Shown here: positions 35,520-44,070 of the stretch, in pieces
Position numbering within the stretch: the first letter of the stretch is position 1
How the letters are laid out: every line of letters starts with the position of its first letter
The notes under the pieces: model-generated
Database searches by the model: none
What the model was told of the DNA's origin: nothing
The model's input: only the letters and a program-made list of their open reading frames with translations
Origin: Acidobacteriota bacterium
GTDB taxonomy: Bacteria; Acidobacteriota; Vicinamibacteria; Vicinamibacterales; UBA2999
Direction: 5' to 3'
Assembly: GCA_963169195.1 (NCBI GenBank)
Contig: CAUJDN010000063.1
Location: forward strand, 1 to 62,247
Length of the DNA: 62,247 nucleotides
Made by a program: the position numbers and the translations under genes

Positions 35520-35528
35520 AGTGTAGCA
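35520..35528 (-). promoter_or_regulatory. Candidate extended -10 promoter of the main EPS operon
   Basis: On the minus strand TGCTACACT (TG, one base, TACACT) lies just before the first gene of the operon. GGTGTCGC occurs 11-18 bases upstream of GGTGC on this strand; GGTGTCGC and GGTGCTA both occur upstream of the giant secreted protein as well. It would give a very short leader to ATG 35508, or a normal one to the downstream ATGs. Confidence 0.35.
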
Positions 35529-35883
35529 CCGACTGCAAACGCGACACCGCACCGAATCCGGCGCCTGAATGGGCCATAAGTGACTGCTGGTGAACCAGAT
35601 ACAGCCACCGACCCAAGCCGCCGTCACGGGCGGCCGGGTCCGCCCAGTTCGGTGTACGCCTCAGACTTAGGGGAGAAAGGTCGCGCCCATCCACGACTTC
35701 TCGCGGGCGGACTCAGGCTGGATTCCCAGAAGGCAATCGCGGGACCACGGGTGGGCCTGGCATCATTCAGGCCACATGATGACCCGCCGACGCCAGGCGT
35801 CGTGCGTGGCCTCAGGCTGCGGCTGATCTACAAGTGCGCAGTTTGCACCCGGGACCCGCTGCCCAGCCGGGCGCGCCGCTCGT
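35529..35883. other. Intergenic region upstream of the main EPS operon
   Basis: About 355 bases between the ATPase gene and the secreted protein gene at 35884, both on the minus strand. Short open frames occur but none resembles a protein family. I see no hairpin terminator with a U tract. It probably holds regulatory sites for the operon. Confidence 0.45.
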
Positions 35884-36834
35884 TCAGAACAGACCCGGAA
35901 TGATTCGAAGGTTGCTCGGTGCCGGAGGCAGGGGAGGCGTGGGAGGAGGGGGAGGAGGGGTTGGCGAAGACCCGATAGGCTGCGTGCTGAACTTGACGTC
36001 GTCGTAATAGACGTCCTGGTCCTGCCCGACCGTCGTAATCGTGTAGTCCGTCATCAGCGCGAAGTTGGTGCCATACGTGAAGTTGCTGCCGTAGGCCCCA
36101 TTTCGCGGAATGCGATACCGGACGTTCGTGTATTCCGCCACCAACTGCCCGTCCACCCACATCTGGAAGATGCCGTTGTCCACGCCCGAGTCGTTCAGGC
36201 GGCGCCGGACCTCCATCGTGTACCAGCGGCCCGTCTGGACGATGAACGGATTGTGGTCGCTGTAGCCGCCCCTGTTGGGATTGAGGTCGAACCGCGGCTG
36301 GCCGGCCTCCTTCTTGTAGGCCTCTGCCTGCAGGACCGCACCTTCCTCCACGATGATCGCGATGTAGTGAGCGGCAAACGGCAGGCAGCACGTCTCGTCG
36401 TGACGCCGGTCGTCCTGCGTCCCGATCATGAACTGCTTGTAGTGGCCCGTCCCGAAATCAAACCCGGGCGAGTAGCGGAACCGGTAATGGACGTAGAGGT
36501 CGTAGAAGTGCTGTCCAGCTCCGGTCGCCCACACAGGAGGCGTCGGCGCATCACCGAAGTGCTGCCCCACGGTGTCCACCGTATCCACCGGCATTCCAGC
36601 CTCCAGGTGGTGACGGATGGCCCAGGTACCCGTCCGCCCGGCGACCGTGTTGTCGAGGTGAAACTGCGTGGAGTCCGTCATGCTCCCATAGGCGCTGCTG
36701 TTGAACGTCGCGGCCACACTGCCCGACTCCCAGCCTTCGTCGAAGAACACGCCACTCCCAGGGGTCTGGGCGAGGCCGACGGCGCTCACCGCCAAGGCCA
36801 GCAACACATGCAGCAGGTAAGGACGCAGATCCAT
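35884..36834 (-). CDS. Secreted lectin/polysaccharide-lyase-like protein with proline-rich tail
   Basis: A 316-residue secreted protein with a signal peptide (LLHVLLALAVSAVGLAQT). The beta-rich domain (about 25-285) has LYVHYRFRYSPGFDF, HYKQFMIGT, GRWYTMEVRRRLND and GIFQMWVDGQLVAEY, in the same order as similar stretches in the pair at 14837 and 15748. It probably binds or cleaves polysaccharide. The end is a proline-rich linker (SSPTPPPPPPTPPLPPAPSN) followed by LRIIPGLF and the stop. The APxNLRI[VI]PG motif is shared with the 15748 protein, but there is no membrane segment after it. ATG 36834 is the start. The gene sits between the two EPS operons in the same direction. Confidence 0.72.
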   Translation of the reverse strand: MDLRPYLLHVLLALAVSAVGLAQTPGSGVFFDEGWESGSVAATFNSSAYGSMTDSTQFHLDNTVAGRTGTWAIRHHLEAGMPVDTVDTVGQHFGDAPTPPVWATGAGQHFYDLYVHYRFRYSPGFDFGTGHYKQFMIGTQDDRRHDETCCLPFAAHYIAIIVEEGAVLQAEAYKKEAGQPRFDLNPNRGGYSDHNPFIVQTGRWYTMEVRRRLNDSGVDNGIFQMWVDGQLVAEYTNVRYRIPRNGAYGSNFTYGTNFALMTDYTITTVGQDQDVYYDDVKFSTQPIGSSPTPPPPPPTPPLPPAPSNLRIIPGLF

Positions 36835-36910
36835 CTCAGTATCCGGTTTTGCAATAACCGGGCCAGTCGCTAGCCGCGAATTCCGCCCACAAATCACGGG
36901 GAAGTGACCG

Positions 36911-36970
36911 CTCACCGTGTAATGCGTTCCCGCCCGGGCCACGGGAACCACTCACCGTGTAATGCGTTCC
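36911..36970 (+). repeat. Direct repeat of 20 bases, period 40, upstream of the 35884 gene
   Basis: CTCACCGTGTAATGCGTTCC occurs at 36911-36930 and again at 36951-36970. The 20 bases after each copy are similar (GCC/GGGC-rich, ending in ACGGG plus ACC). They lie 77-136 bases before the ATG of the secreted protein on the minus strand and just after the hydrolase stop. Confidence 0.85.
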
Positions 36971-36992
36971 GCCGCGGGCGACGGGCACCGCC

Positions 36993-37997
36993 CTAGCCCG
37001 AACGGAAGTGGCGCCGCAGCCAGTCGTTGGACAACTGAAGCACGTCGTTCTGCCACGATCGGAATGTGAACACGTGATTGGCGTGCTCGACGACGCGGAC
37101 CTCATAGCCGGAGGCCAGGGGTTCCAGTTGCGCGCGGTGGCGTTGGACGAACTTCTCCTCGAAGTCCCATCGCAGTCGGTCGGACCCGCCGTAGATGAGC
37201 AGCATCGGGCGCTTCGAGCCGAGGACCTTCAGGAACGCCGGAGGAAACAGGGGGTTCCTGTTGTCCGCCTCGCCGCGAGCGTCCTCCGACGCGCCGGCCA
37301 CGGGTGGGGGTCCGGCCGCCGGCGTCCGCTGGGCGCGCTTCCGGAGGGGCGCCATCACCGAACGCACGATGACCCGATAGTCGCTCTGGAAGCTGAGCAG
37401 CCTCAGCCACGACGACGGGTCCAACAGCTTCTTCACGTACCCTTTGCGCAGGTGCTCGAGCTCGCCGAGACTGAAGTACCGGGACGGGTCGGCCGCGCGG
37501 CTCGACACCACGCAGGTGAGGCCGAGGGCATGGAGGCCCGCGATCCGGTCGTCCCGGCTGGCGGCCAGCAGGCCCGTCATCGCTCCGCCGCAGAGGCCCG
37601 ACAGGAGAAAGCGCGTCGTGCCGCAGCGATCCTGCATCCAGTTCATCGCATCAATCGTATCGTCCACGAATCGACCGATCTCGATGTGGCTGTACACATC
37701 CTTGAGATACTCCTCCGTCAGGTCGCCCTCGGAGTCGCCCAGCCCGTAGTAATCGAAGCGCAGGACCGGAAACCCGAGGCTGACGAAGAGATCGGCCAGG
37801 CGACGGTACAGTCCCTCCGGGCCCACGCGCATCTTCACGCCCGGCGACAGCAGAATCACGCCGGTGTCGCGCCGCGCACCGCCTGGCGGCAGGTGGAGGA
37901 TGCCGAAAAGGCGCAGTCCCCGCCGGTTGCTGAACACCACGGCCGACATCCCGTCCATGTCCATGCCCACCTGCCCGGGCTCGTCGCCTCTTCTCAT
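36993..37997 (-). CDS. Alpha/beta hydrolase of the exosortase-A-associated type 1 group
   Basis: A 334-residue alpha/beta-hydrolase that resembles the hydrolase 1 family of exosortase-A loci (TIGR03100 as I recall). LRLFGILHLPPG, VILLSPGVKMRVGP (oxyanion region) and PVLRFDYYGLGDSEGDL are typical. The nucleophile elbow LLSGLCGGAMTGLL has cysteine where serine is usual. The acid/base residues may be in LLIYGGSDRLRWDFEE and VRVVEHANHVFTF. It may be a thioesterase-like or acyl-transfer enzyme. ATG 37997 is used; ATG 37949 just before SAVVFSNRRG is another option. It is the last gene of the second EPS operon, ten bases after the GT4 gene. Confidence 0.8.
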   Translation of the reverse strand: MRRGDEPGQVGMDMDGMSAVVFSNRRGLRLFGILHLPPGGARRDTGVILLSPGVKMRVGPEGLYRRLADLFVSLGFPVLRFDYYGLGDSEGDLTEEYLKDVYSHIEIGRFVDDTIDAMNWMQDRCGTTRFLLSGLCGGAMTGLLAASRDDRIAGLHALGLTCVVSSRAADPSRYFSLGELEHLRKGYVKKLLDPSSWLRLLSFQSDYRVIVRSVMAPLRKRAQRTPAAGPPPVAGASEDARGEADNRNPLFPPAFLKVLGSKRPMLLIYGGSDRLRWDFEEKFVQRHRAQLEPLASGYEVRVVEHANHVFTFRSWQNDVLQLSNDWLRRHFRSG

Positions 37998-38007
37998 GCG
38001 CGTCGGC

Positions 38008-39198
38008 TCACCGGGCCGCGACCAGCTCGCGATAGAGGCTCACGTAGCGATCCGCGACCGCCTCCAGTGAATACCCCTCGACAATCGCCTGCCGTGCCAG
38101 CGCTCCCATTCGAGCCCGCCGACCGGGCTCGCGCAGGAGATCGGTCAGCGCAACGGCGAACGCCTCTTCGTCATCAGCGTCGCGCAGGAAGCCATTCACG
38201 CCGTCATCGATGACACGATCGATTCCCGAGCCCCTCGACACCACACACGGCAGCCCCGCGGCCATCGCCTCGAGCACGGCGTTCGGCATGCCTTCCTGCG
38301 ACGACGGAAACACGAAGGCGTCGGAGGCCTGCAGACACGAGGCGACATCGCTCCGACGTCCCAGGAACGAGACCCGGGCGCCCAGGCCCTGCCGCTCGAC
38401 GAACGTCCGCAATCCCTGCACGTAGTCGCCGTTCTCGTCCGGTGCGGGGCCAATCACCAGCAGGTGGCCGGCGCCGCCGCGCTGTACGACACGCTGCCAG
38501 ATGCGGAGGAGGGCGTCGACCTTCTTCCGCGCATTCAGGATGCCCACGAAGGCGACCAGGGGCCCCGGCGGCAGGTGCAGCTCGCGCCGCAGCTCGTCCC
38601 GGCCCGCGTCCGCCAGCGGGTGAAACAGGAGGGTATCGACGCCGTTCGGGATCTGGCGCGTGCGGCGATGATCGAGGCCGCTGCTGGCGATCTCCTCGGC
38701 GATCTCGGGGGTCGTGGCGATGTAGCAGTCGAACCGCTCCACCAGCCAGCGGTTGACCGCTCCGGACAGCCGTCCCTGGGTCTCGAACGCCAGATCCGAC
38801 CGCCACATCGCGATCTTCAGGATCGTCTTCTTGCCGAGCGCACGCCCGAGCACGCCGACGATCTGGTGCCACACGGTGCCGTGTGCGTGCACGACGTCGA
38901 AGTGGCGGCGCTCCCTGAACAAATGCCACGCGAGCGACAGCCAGAATGACAGCAACGCGCCGTGGCCGGCCCTGATCACCGGCAGCCGTGTCACGGCCAC
39001 GCCGTCGTGCAGATCCTGTGCGGGCGCCCGGCTCAGACGCGCCGAGACGACCCTTGGACGCAGGCCGCGTGCCGTCAGCCGCCGGGACAGGTTGAAGGCC
39101 TGGACCGACGACCCGCTGTACTCCGGGTGGTAGAAGTAGCTGACCATGACCGGCGCGGGCGGGCGAGGCGCCACGCGGTTGTCGGCCCCGTTGCTCAC
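38008..39198 (-). CDS. Family 4 glycosyltransferase (GT-B fold)
   Basis: A 396-residue GT4 enzyme. Its acceptor domain has VSYFYHPEYSGSSVQAFNLS, then FDVVHAHGTVWHQIVG. The donor domain contains LVAFVGILNARKKVDALL (about 195) and FVFPSSQEGMPNAVLEAMAA (about 290, EX7E). It is predicted to be cytoplasmic. The start is GTG 39198, where GTGA overlaps the stop of the upstream gene; the ATG at 39264 lies inside that gene and is less likely. It probably adds a sugar to the repeat unit. It is part of the second operon, between the degenerate dehydrogenase and the hydrolase. Confidence 0.87.
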   Translation of the reverse strand: MSNGADNRVAPRPPAPVMVSYFYHPEYSGSSVQAFNLSRRLTARGLRPRVVSARLSRAPAQDLHDGVAVTRLPVIRAGHGALLSFWLSLAWHLFRERRHFDVVHAHGTVWHQIVGVLGRALGKKTILKIAMWRSDLAFETQGRLSGAVNRWLVERFDCYIATTPEIAEEIASSGLDHRRTRQIPNGVDTLLFHPLADAGRDELRRELHLPPGPLVAFVGILNARKKVDALLRIWQRVVQRGGAGHLLVIGPAPDENGDYVQGLRTFVERQGLGARVSFLGRRSDVASCLQASDAFVFPSSQEGMPNAVLEAMAAGLPCVVSRGSGIDRVIDDGVNGFLRDADDEEAFAVALTDLLREPGRRARMGALARQAIVEGYSLEAVADRYVSLYRELVAAR

Positions 39199-40004
39199 CG
39201 GTCCGTCGGCTCGAGCGCCGCGCGACAGGCCTCGACGCGGCCAGGGTCCGCCAGCAGACGACACGCGCGCAGGAACAGCTCCTGCCGGCGACTGGCATCG
39301 ACGTCACTGAACACCGACCGGGGCCCGGCCGTCCCCGACTGGAGATCGAGGCCCTTGCGGTGCACGTTGCGGTAGAAGTCGACGGTCAGCTTCTCGGGTG
39401 CGTCACTGGCGAACAGCAGGCGGCTCGACGCCGGCACGCTTTCGAGCACGGCGTCCACGATCTCCGCCGCACCGCCAAGCTCCAGCACGGCGGCCGCCAC
39501 GCAGTCCTGGAACACCGAGGCGAGACAGGCAAGCGGTTCGACCTGATCGTGCAGCCGGACGACCGAAACACCGTTGATGGGCGCGGGCTTCCCGCCGGTC
39601 ACCAGCACCGCGCGGGCCCCGTGCCACGACGCGGCCAGGGCCGCGAGGGCCGAGAGCGGGTGCCCGTCGGTCACGACCGCGAGTTCTCCGATCTCGAGGC
39701 GCAGATCGTCCCAGATCCGCAGGGTAGCCGCCAGCGGCGGCACCATGAGGGCCGCCGTGGCGTCCACTATGCCCTCGAGGACATGCACGGATGCGCGCGG
39801 CACATCGAGTGCGGCGCCTGCGGCCGTTCGCTCGTCGGCCTCGAACAGTCCCATTCGTTCACCGCCGTGCTCGCCCGTGTCCCGGCGGACGCGGCCAGCC
39901 GCGTACTGCGCGCCCCAGGCGCGCAGCCATGCGTGACCGTCCCGGGTGCCTTCGACCAGGACCCGGTCCGACTCCGTGTTCACGGGCAGCCTCTGGGTCA
40001 CCAT
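39195..40004 (-). CDS. Truncated zinc-type alcohol dehydrogenase-like (MDR) protein
   Basis: A 269-residue protein that resembles only part of a medium-chain dehydrogenase. ELAVVTDGHPLSALAALAAS and GARAVLVTGGKP look like a worn Rossmann fold, and FYRNVHRKGLDLQSG matches the C-terminal strand region of MDR enzymes. The N-terminal GroES-like domain is short and lacks the zinc-binding cysteine and GHE motif, and the GxGxxG loop is lost (VVTDGHPLSA). It may be a non-catalytic partner of the intact MDR protein at 41044. The start is ATG 40004, overlapping the upstream Gfo/Idh gene by seven bases. Its own stop overlaps the GT4 start. The frame stays open to 40148 but not as a family member. Confidence 0.65.
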   Translation of the reverse strand: MVTQRLPVNTESDRVLVEGTRDGHAWLRAWGAQYAAGRVRRDTGEHGGERMGLFEADERTAAGAALDVPRASVHVLEGIVDATAALMVPPLAATLRIWDDLRLEIGELAVVTDGHPLSALAALAASWHGARAVLVTGGKPAPINGVSVVRLHDQVEPLACLASVFQDCVAAAVLELGGAAEIVDAVLESVPASSRLLFASDAPEKLTVDFYRNVHRKGLDLQSGTAGPRSVFSDVDASRRQELFLRACRLLADPGRVEACRAALEPTDR

Positions 40005-41047
40005 TGCGGGCACTCGGGAATCGTGACGGGCCCAGCCGTCAGTGACGCATACGCGCTCTCGAGGAACGCGAGGTTCTCCCAGGCCTCGCGGGCGCCGACC
40101 GGCGGCGTCGTGCCGGTGCGGACGGCCGTGACGAAGTCGCGCACCCACGCCGCGGTCCAGCTCACGTCGGGGAACGTCCGGTAGGCGTGCAGCCGACCCG
40201 GCCGCTTGCCGTCCACGGGACGCGTCGAGTACATGCTCAGGCCGCTCTCGTTGATCACGAGGGTGCCCTTCGTTCCCCAGATCCGTTCCTCGGCCGTGTC
40301 CGCCCCGCGCAGGATCGAGCTCGCGCAGATCGAGCCGATTGCGCGGTCACCCCATCGGCACGACACGCTGATGATGTCCTCCACGTCGCCCGGTGACGCC
40401 AGGTTCGCGTACTCCGCGTAGACGCGCGTGCCGCGCATCCCCGTGATGAAGTAGAGGTAGTCGATCGTGTGGCAGACGTTCATCATCAGGAACCCGCCGC
40501 CGCTCCGCGCCTTCAACGATCGCCAGTCATCCGGCGACGTGCTGCGGGCGCCCATCCAGTACCCAAGGTCCTTGAACTGGTGCGCGATCACCTGGATGCC
40601 GGTGATGTCGCCCAGCGCCCCCTCGCGGACCAGCTCCTTCGCCTTCTGGATCTTCGGCAGGTAGCGGAAGCTGTAGTTGACGGCGAGCTGCACCCCGGCC
40701 GTCCGGCAGGCGGCGATCATCCGCTCCGCGTCCTCGAGGGTGGTGGCGAGCGGCTTCTCGACGAGCACGTGCTTGCCCGCGCGAGCCGCCGCCAGCGTCT
40801 GCTCGCAGTGAAGGTCGTGCGGCGTCGAGAGCAGCACCGCCTCCACGTCGGGGCTCCCGAGCACCTCGTCGTACGACGCAAAGACGCGCGCCTTGAGCTT
40901 GCCGGCCAGATCCCGCGCGGCCTTCATGTTGACATCGAGTACCCCGACGATCGTCGCCGCTCCGGACCGTGCGGTCTCGGTGGCGTTGCGCTGGGCGATG
41001 CCGCCCGCGCCGATCGCAGCTACCTTGAGTGGCTCCGTTGCTGTCAT
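39998..41047 (-). CDS. Gfo/Idh/MocA-family oxidoreductase
   Basis: A 349-residue NAD(P)-dependent sugar dehydrogenase. The Rossmann start is LKVAAIGAGGIAQRNATET, followed by VLLSTPHDLHCEQTLAAARA, HVLVEKPLATTLEDAERMI and FLMMNVCHTIDYLYFITGM. It probably oxidises a nucleotide sugar. ATG 41047 overlaps the upstream MDR stop by four bases, and its end overlaps the next gene, so three oxidoreductases are translated in series. MDR plus Gfo/Idh pairs, sometimes fused, recur in heparinase-type and EPS clusters. Together they may make a keto- or deoxysugar; the product is not identifiable here. Confidence 0.88.
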   Translation of the reverse strand: MTATEPLKVAAIGAGGIAQRNATETARSGAATIVGVLDVNMKAARDLAGKLKARVFASYDEVLGSPDVEAVLLSTPHDLHCEQTLAAARAGKHVLVEKPLATTLEDAERMIAACRTAGVQLAVNYSFRYLPKIQKAKELVREGALGDITGIQVIAHQFKDLGYWMGARSTSPDDWRSLKARSGGGFLMMNVCHTIDYLYFITGMRGTRVYAEYANLASPGDVEDIISVSCRWGDRAIGSICASSILRGADTAEERIWGTKGTLVINESGLSMYSTRPVDGKRPGRLHAYRTFPDVSWTAAWVRDFVTAVRTGTTPPVGAREAWENLAFLESAYASLTAGPVTIPECPQW

Positions 41048-42195
41048 CGTGCTCCGATTCCTTCCCGTCGCGTGGCCGCATCGCCCGGCCCCGCGTGCCA
41101 GTCGAACACAATCCCCACCTGGTCGGCGCCGCCCTGCGCGACCACTTCATACACCTGGTTGCACGCCGTCGGGCTGGCCCGCCACGTCGTCAGGTCGGCG
41201 ACGTGCAGCTGCCCGGTCCGCAGCAGCTCCAGGAACAGGCGCCCTTCCTGCGCATAGGTCCAGCTCCCCGGGCTGGCGTCCTTCGCCGGCATGATGCTGA
41301 TGTGCGCCCCCACCAGGCGGACACGGCGCTGCTGCGCGATGTCGCGCCAGTCGAGATCGCGGCCAAGGTCGCGCGAACTGCCGAGCAGCACCACCGTCCC
41401 GCCGGGCCGCACCGCACCCATGGCCTGGACGATCGCCTTCGAGGTGCCGACGGCTTCGATGACGATGTCCGCGCCCAGGGCCGTCAGCGCGCCGGGGTCT
41501 TCGGCAATGGCGACGAACGTGTCGGCGCCGTGGGCCCCGACAGCGGATCGGGCACGCCGGCGGCTCATGGCCAGCGCGACGATCGGACTCGCACCCACCG
41601 CACGCGCCAGCCGCGTCGCCATCTGGCCGATGAGACCCTGGCCGAGCACCGCCACGCGATCGCCGGGACGAATGCCGGCTTTCCGGATGCCCTGCAGGCA
41701 GATGATGCCAATCTCGATGTACGAGGCTTCGAGCAGATCGACGCCCTCGGGCACGGCAAAGAGGCTCGCCGGCGTCATGATCCCGTCGCTCGCGTGCCCC
41801 ATCCGCCCGGCCACCGGCTGGCCGACCGTGAACCCCGAGGCCCGACCGGCTTTCGTGACCGTACCGGCGACCGAATAGCCCGGGACATAGGGAAACGGCC
41901 GCCGCGCTCCGGGCAGGCCGCAGAGGACGGCACGCTCCGTCCCGGGACTCACCGTGCTGAACGCCGCAGCCACCTGCACGTCCCTCGGCCCCGGGCCCAG
42001 GAACTCGAAGGGTTCCAGGTGGGCGATCTCGAAGTCGAGGAACTCCACGCGGCGCCCACGGCCGATTGCGCGGCGCCCGGCTACCGCCTGCGACCGCAGC
42101 GTGCCCCACACGAACGTGTTCTTGGCGTAGGGCCGAATGCCCGGCGGGATCTGTTTGTAGACCGCGCCGAGCGCCTGAATCATCCATTCCTGCAT
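41044..42195 (-). CDS. Zinc-binding-type alcohol dehydrogenase family protein (MDR)
   Basis: A 383-residue medium-chain dehydrogenase. FSTVSPGTERAVLCGL stands in the place of the catalytic-zinc region, then YVPGYSVAGTVTKAG (GroES-like domain). The cofactor site is GDRVAVLGQGLIGQMATRLAR (about 178) and the later strand is IVIEAVGTSKAIVQAMG. The usual GHE zinc motif is replaced by PGYSVAG, so it may be a zinc-independent member. It is the first of three oxidoreductase genes with overlapping starts and stops (41047, 40004, 39198). It lies 69 bases downstream of the degenerate asparagine synthetase gene. ATG 42195 and ATG 42183 are both possible starts. Confidence 0.84.
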   Translation of the reverse strand: MQEWMIQALGAVYKQIPPGIRPYAKNTFVWGTLRSQAVAGRRAIGRGRRVEFLDFEIAHLEPFEFLGPGPRDVQVAAAFSTVSPGTERAVLCGLPGARRPFPYVPGYSVAGTVTKAGRASGFTVGQPVAGRMGHASDGIMTPASLFAVPEGVDLLEASYIEIGIICLQGIRKAGIRPGDRVAVLGQGLIGQMATRLARAVGASPIVALAMSRRRARSAVGAHGADTFVAIAEDPGALTALGADIVIEAVGTSKAIVQAMGAVRPGGTVVLLGSSRDLGRDLDWRDIAQQRRVRLVGAHISIMPAKDASPGSWTYAQEGRLFLELLRTGQLHVADLTTWRASPTACNQVYEVVAQGGADQVGIVFDWHAGPGDAATRREGIGAR

Positions 42196-42264
42196 GGGTG
42201 TCGCGAATCAACCCGCACGCCGTGCGACGGGTTTCGGAAACGGAGAGGGCCGATTTCTCCCGGG

Positions 42265-44070
42265 TTATCGGACGGCCAGTGGGGGCGGCGACGGCAGCCG
42301 GTGGTGATGCCCGCCCTGGCAGAACAGCTGGTGTGCGAGGGCGACATCCAGCGCGAAGGTCACCGTCTCGAAATGATCGGCCGTTCCCGCGAAGTGCTCG
42401 TCGACGACGCGCTGCAGCCCGTCCGGGTCGAAGAGGCCCGACTCGCGGATGGACCGCGCCCCCAGCGTGTCGCGGGTGAACGACTCCAGGTGACGTCGCA
42501 GCCATCGCGTCGCCTGCCGGAAGTTGTGCAGCGCCGGGATGCCCGTGCGGGACACGAGGTTGCCGATCGGGCCTTCGTCGAGCCCCGTCTTCTGCGCCAC
42601 CATGCCAAGCATGGTCGCCGCTCCGAGCGCCAGGCCCACCGGCGACACGCCTCCGCTGGCGCGCCAGCCCAGGTTGATCGGGAAGCGCGCGGCAAAGCCC
42701 CCCTGTTGCCCGATCAGCCGCCGCTGGAACGACGTGTGCGAGGGTTCTCCCAGAAAGCGGTGCCGCAGGTCCCGGAGCCGCATGTTGACCACCGAGCCCG
42801 AGGGCGCCGACCGGGCGTCGGCCGGCTTGAGCGCCAGCGTCTCGATCAACGCGCGATCCGCATACGGACTCTGCTGCGTGACGAAGTGATGCCCGACACT
42901 GAAGTTGCCGACCGAGCTGAACGGAATCTCCTCGTGCAGGATCACGCCGAGCGCATGGTGTGCGTCGGCATCGAGCTTGGCCAGCAGCCAGTGCGCGTCG
43001 GCGGCGGCGCCGGCCGCGTCTACGAGAGCCGGCGCGACGCGGCCGACGCCTGCGCGCCGCAGACCGACGCCTTCGGTCCCGCCGCGGCCCACCTGGTTGC
43101 CGAGGTTCCCGGATATCCGTCCGGCAAACGCGCCGCCCAGCTGGTCGTACAGGAACACTTCGGGGGCCTGGCCCAGGCTCGACAGCCCGCCCGAGAGGCG
43201 GCTGGCCTGCTCGACGAAGCCCGGGAGGCCTCGCGTGAAACGGTCATCGAAGGTGACCAACTCGTGGCGAACGCCGTACGCGGCGCACAGCCGCGCCGCA
43301 GCGCGCGCGTCCAGCGACCGGCGCGCGCCCGTCATGGTGACGGCCGGAACCAGCCGCCCCTGCCCCGCCAGCGTCGTGAAGACGGCACGAGTGTCGAGGC
43401 CGGCAGTCAGCGACAGAAACCGCCCGGACACCGTCATTCGCCGCACCGCATCCTCGAACGACGCAATCTGCGCGTCGGTGAAATCCTCCCAGGACGCCGG
43501 CGTCGACGGAGGGAGCTGCCACGACGATTCGGTCCGCTCCGTGCCATCGGCGAGCAGGGTCACCGCGCTTGCGCCGGGCAGCAGCCGCGTGCGCCTGAAG
43601 AGGGTCCGGTGTTCGACGGGGTGCCCGATGTGCCCGAGTTGATGGACGGCGACGGGATCCAGATCGAGCGGCACGCCCGCCACACGAGCCATCAGGTACA
43701 GGTCGGATGCGATGACCACCCGCCGCGCATCGCGGTAGACGAACACCGGTGGCAGGCCGACAATGCTCGTGCGGATGGTGAGCGCCCGAGACGTGGCATC
43801 GTACCGGATCGTCGTCGCACCCACGAGCGCCGTTTCCGGCCGGCCCTCGTCCCACTCCGCATCGTCGCCGAGCAGGACCGTCCAGCCGGCGGATGCCAGT
43901 CGGACGTCCCCGGCCGCTTCGCGGGGACGAACCCATACCTGCAGCAGGCCGTCCTGCCACGTCGTGTGCCCTCCGCCGTTCGCGACCTCGACGGGCGTGG
44001 CGGCTGCCGGCAAGGGCTCCGGGCCGCCGAGCGACAGCATCGCCAGGAAGTCGCGTGCGATCACCGCCAT
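42265..44070 (-). CDS. Asparagine synthetase-like protein, degenerate
   Basis: A 601-residue relative of asparagine synthetase B. The N-terminal glutaminase-like domain is present only in outline (LPPVFVYRDARRVVIASDLY) and does not begin with Met-Cys, so the nucleophile cysteine is absent. The PP-loop at FLSLTAGLDTRAVF (about 228) has TAGLDT in place of SGGLDS. Ammonia-dependent ligase or non-enzymatic roles are possible. The start is ATG 44070 or GTG 44064; both overlap the VanZ gene's stop. A frame open to 44901 exists but runs through that gene. It lies between two canonical-looking decoration genes, so it may act on the same substrate as the AsnB at 45253. Confidence 0.78.
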   Translation of the reverse strand: MAVIARDFLAMLSLGGPEPLPAAATPVEVANGGGHTTWQDGLLQVWVRPREAAGDVRLASAGWTVLLGDDAEWDEGRPETALVGATTIRYDATSRALTIRTSIVGLPPVFVYRDARRVVIASDLYLMARVAGVPLDLDPVAVHQLGHIGHPVEHRTLFRRTRLLPGASAVTLLADGTERTESSWQLPPSTPASWEDFTDAQIASFEDAVRRMTVSGRFLSLTAGLDTRAVFTTLAGQGRLVPAVTMTGARRSLDARAAARLCAAYGVRHELVTFDDRFTRGLPGFVEQASRLSGGLSSLGQAPEVFLYDQLGGAFAGRISGNLGNQVGRGGTEGVGLRRAGVGRVAPALVDAAGAAADAHWLLAKLDADAHHALGVILHEEIPFSSVGNFSVGHHFVTQQSPYADRALIETLALKPADARSAPSGSVVNMRLRDLRHRFLGEPSHTSFQRRLIGQQGGFAARFPINLGWRASGGVSPVGLALGAATMLGMVAQKTGLDEGPIGNLVSRTGIPALHNFRQATRWLRRHLESFTRDTLGARSIRESGLFDPDGLQRVVDEHFAGTADHFETVTFALDVALAHQLFCQGGHHHRLPSPPPLAVR

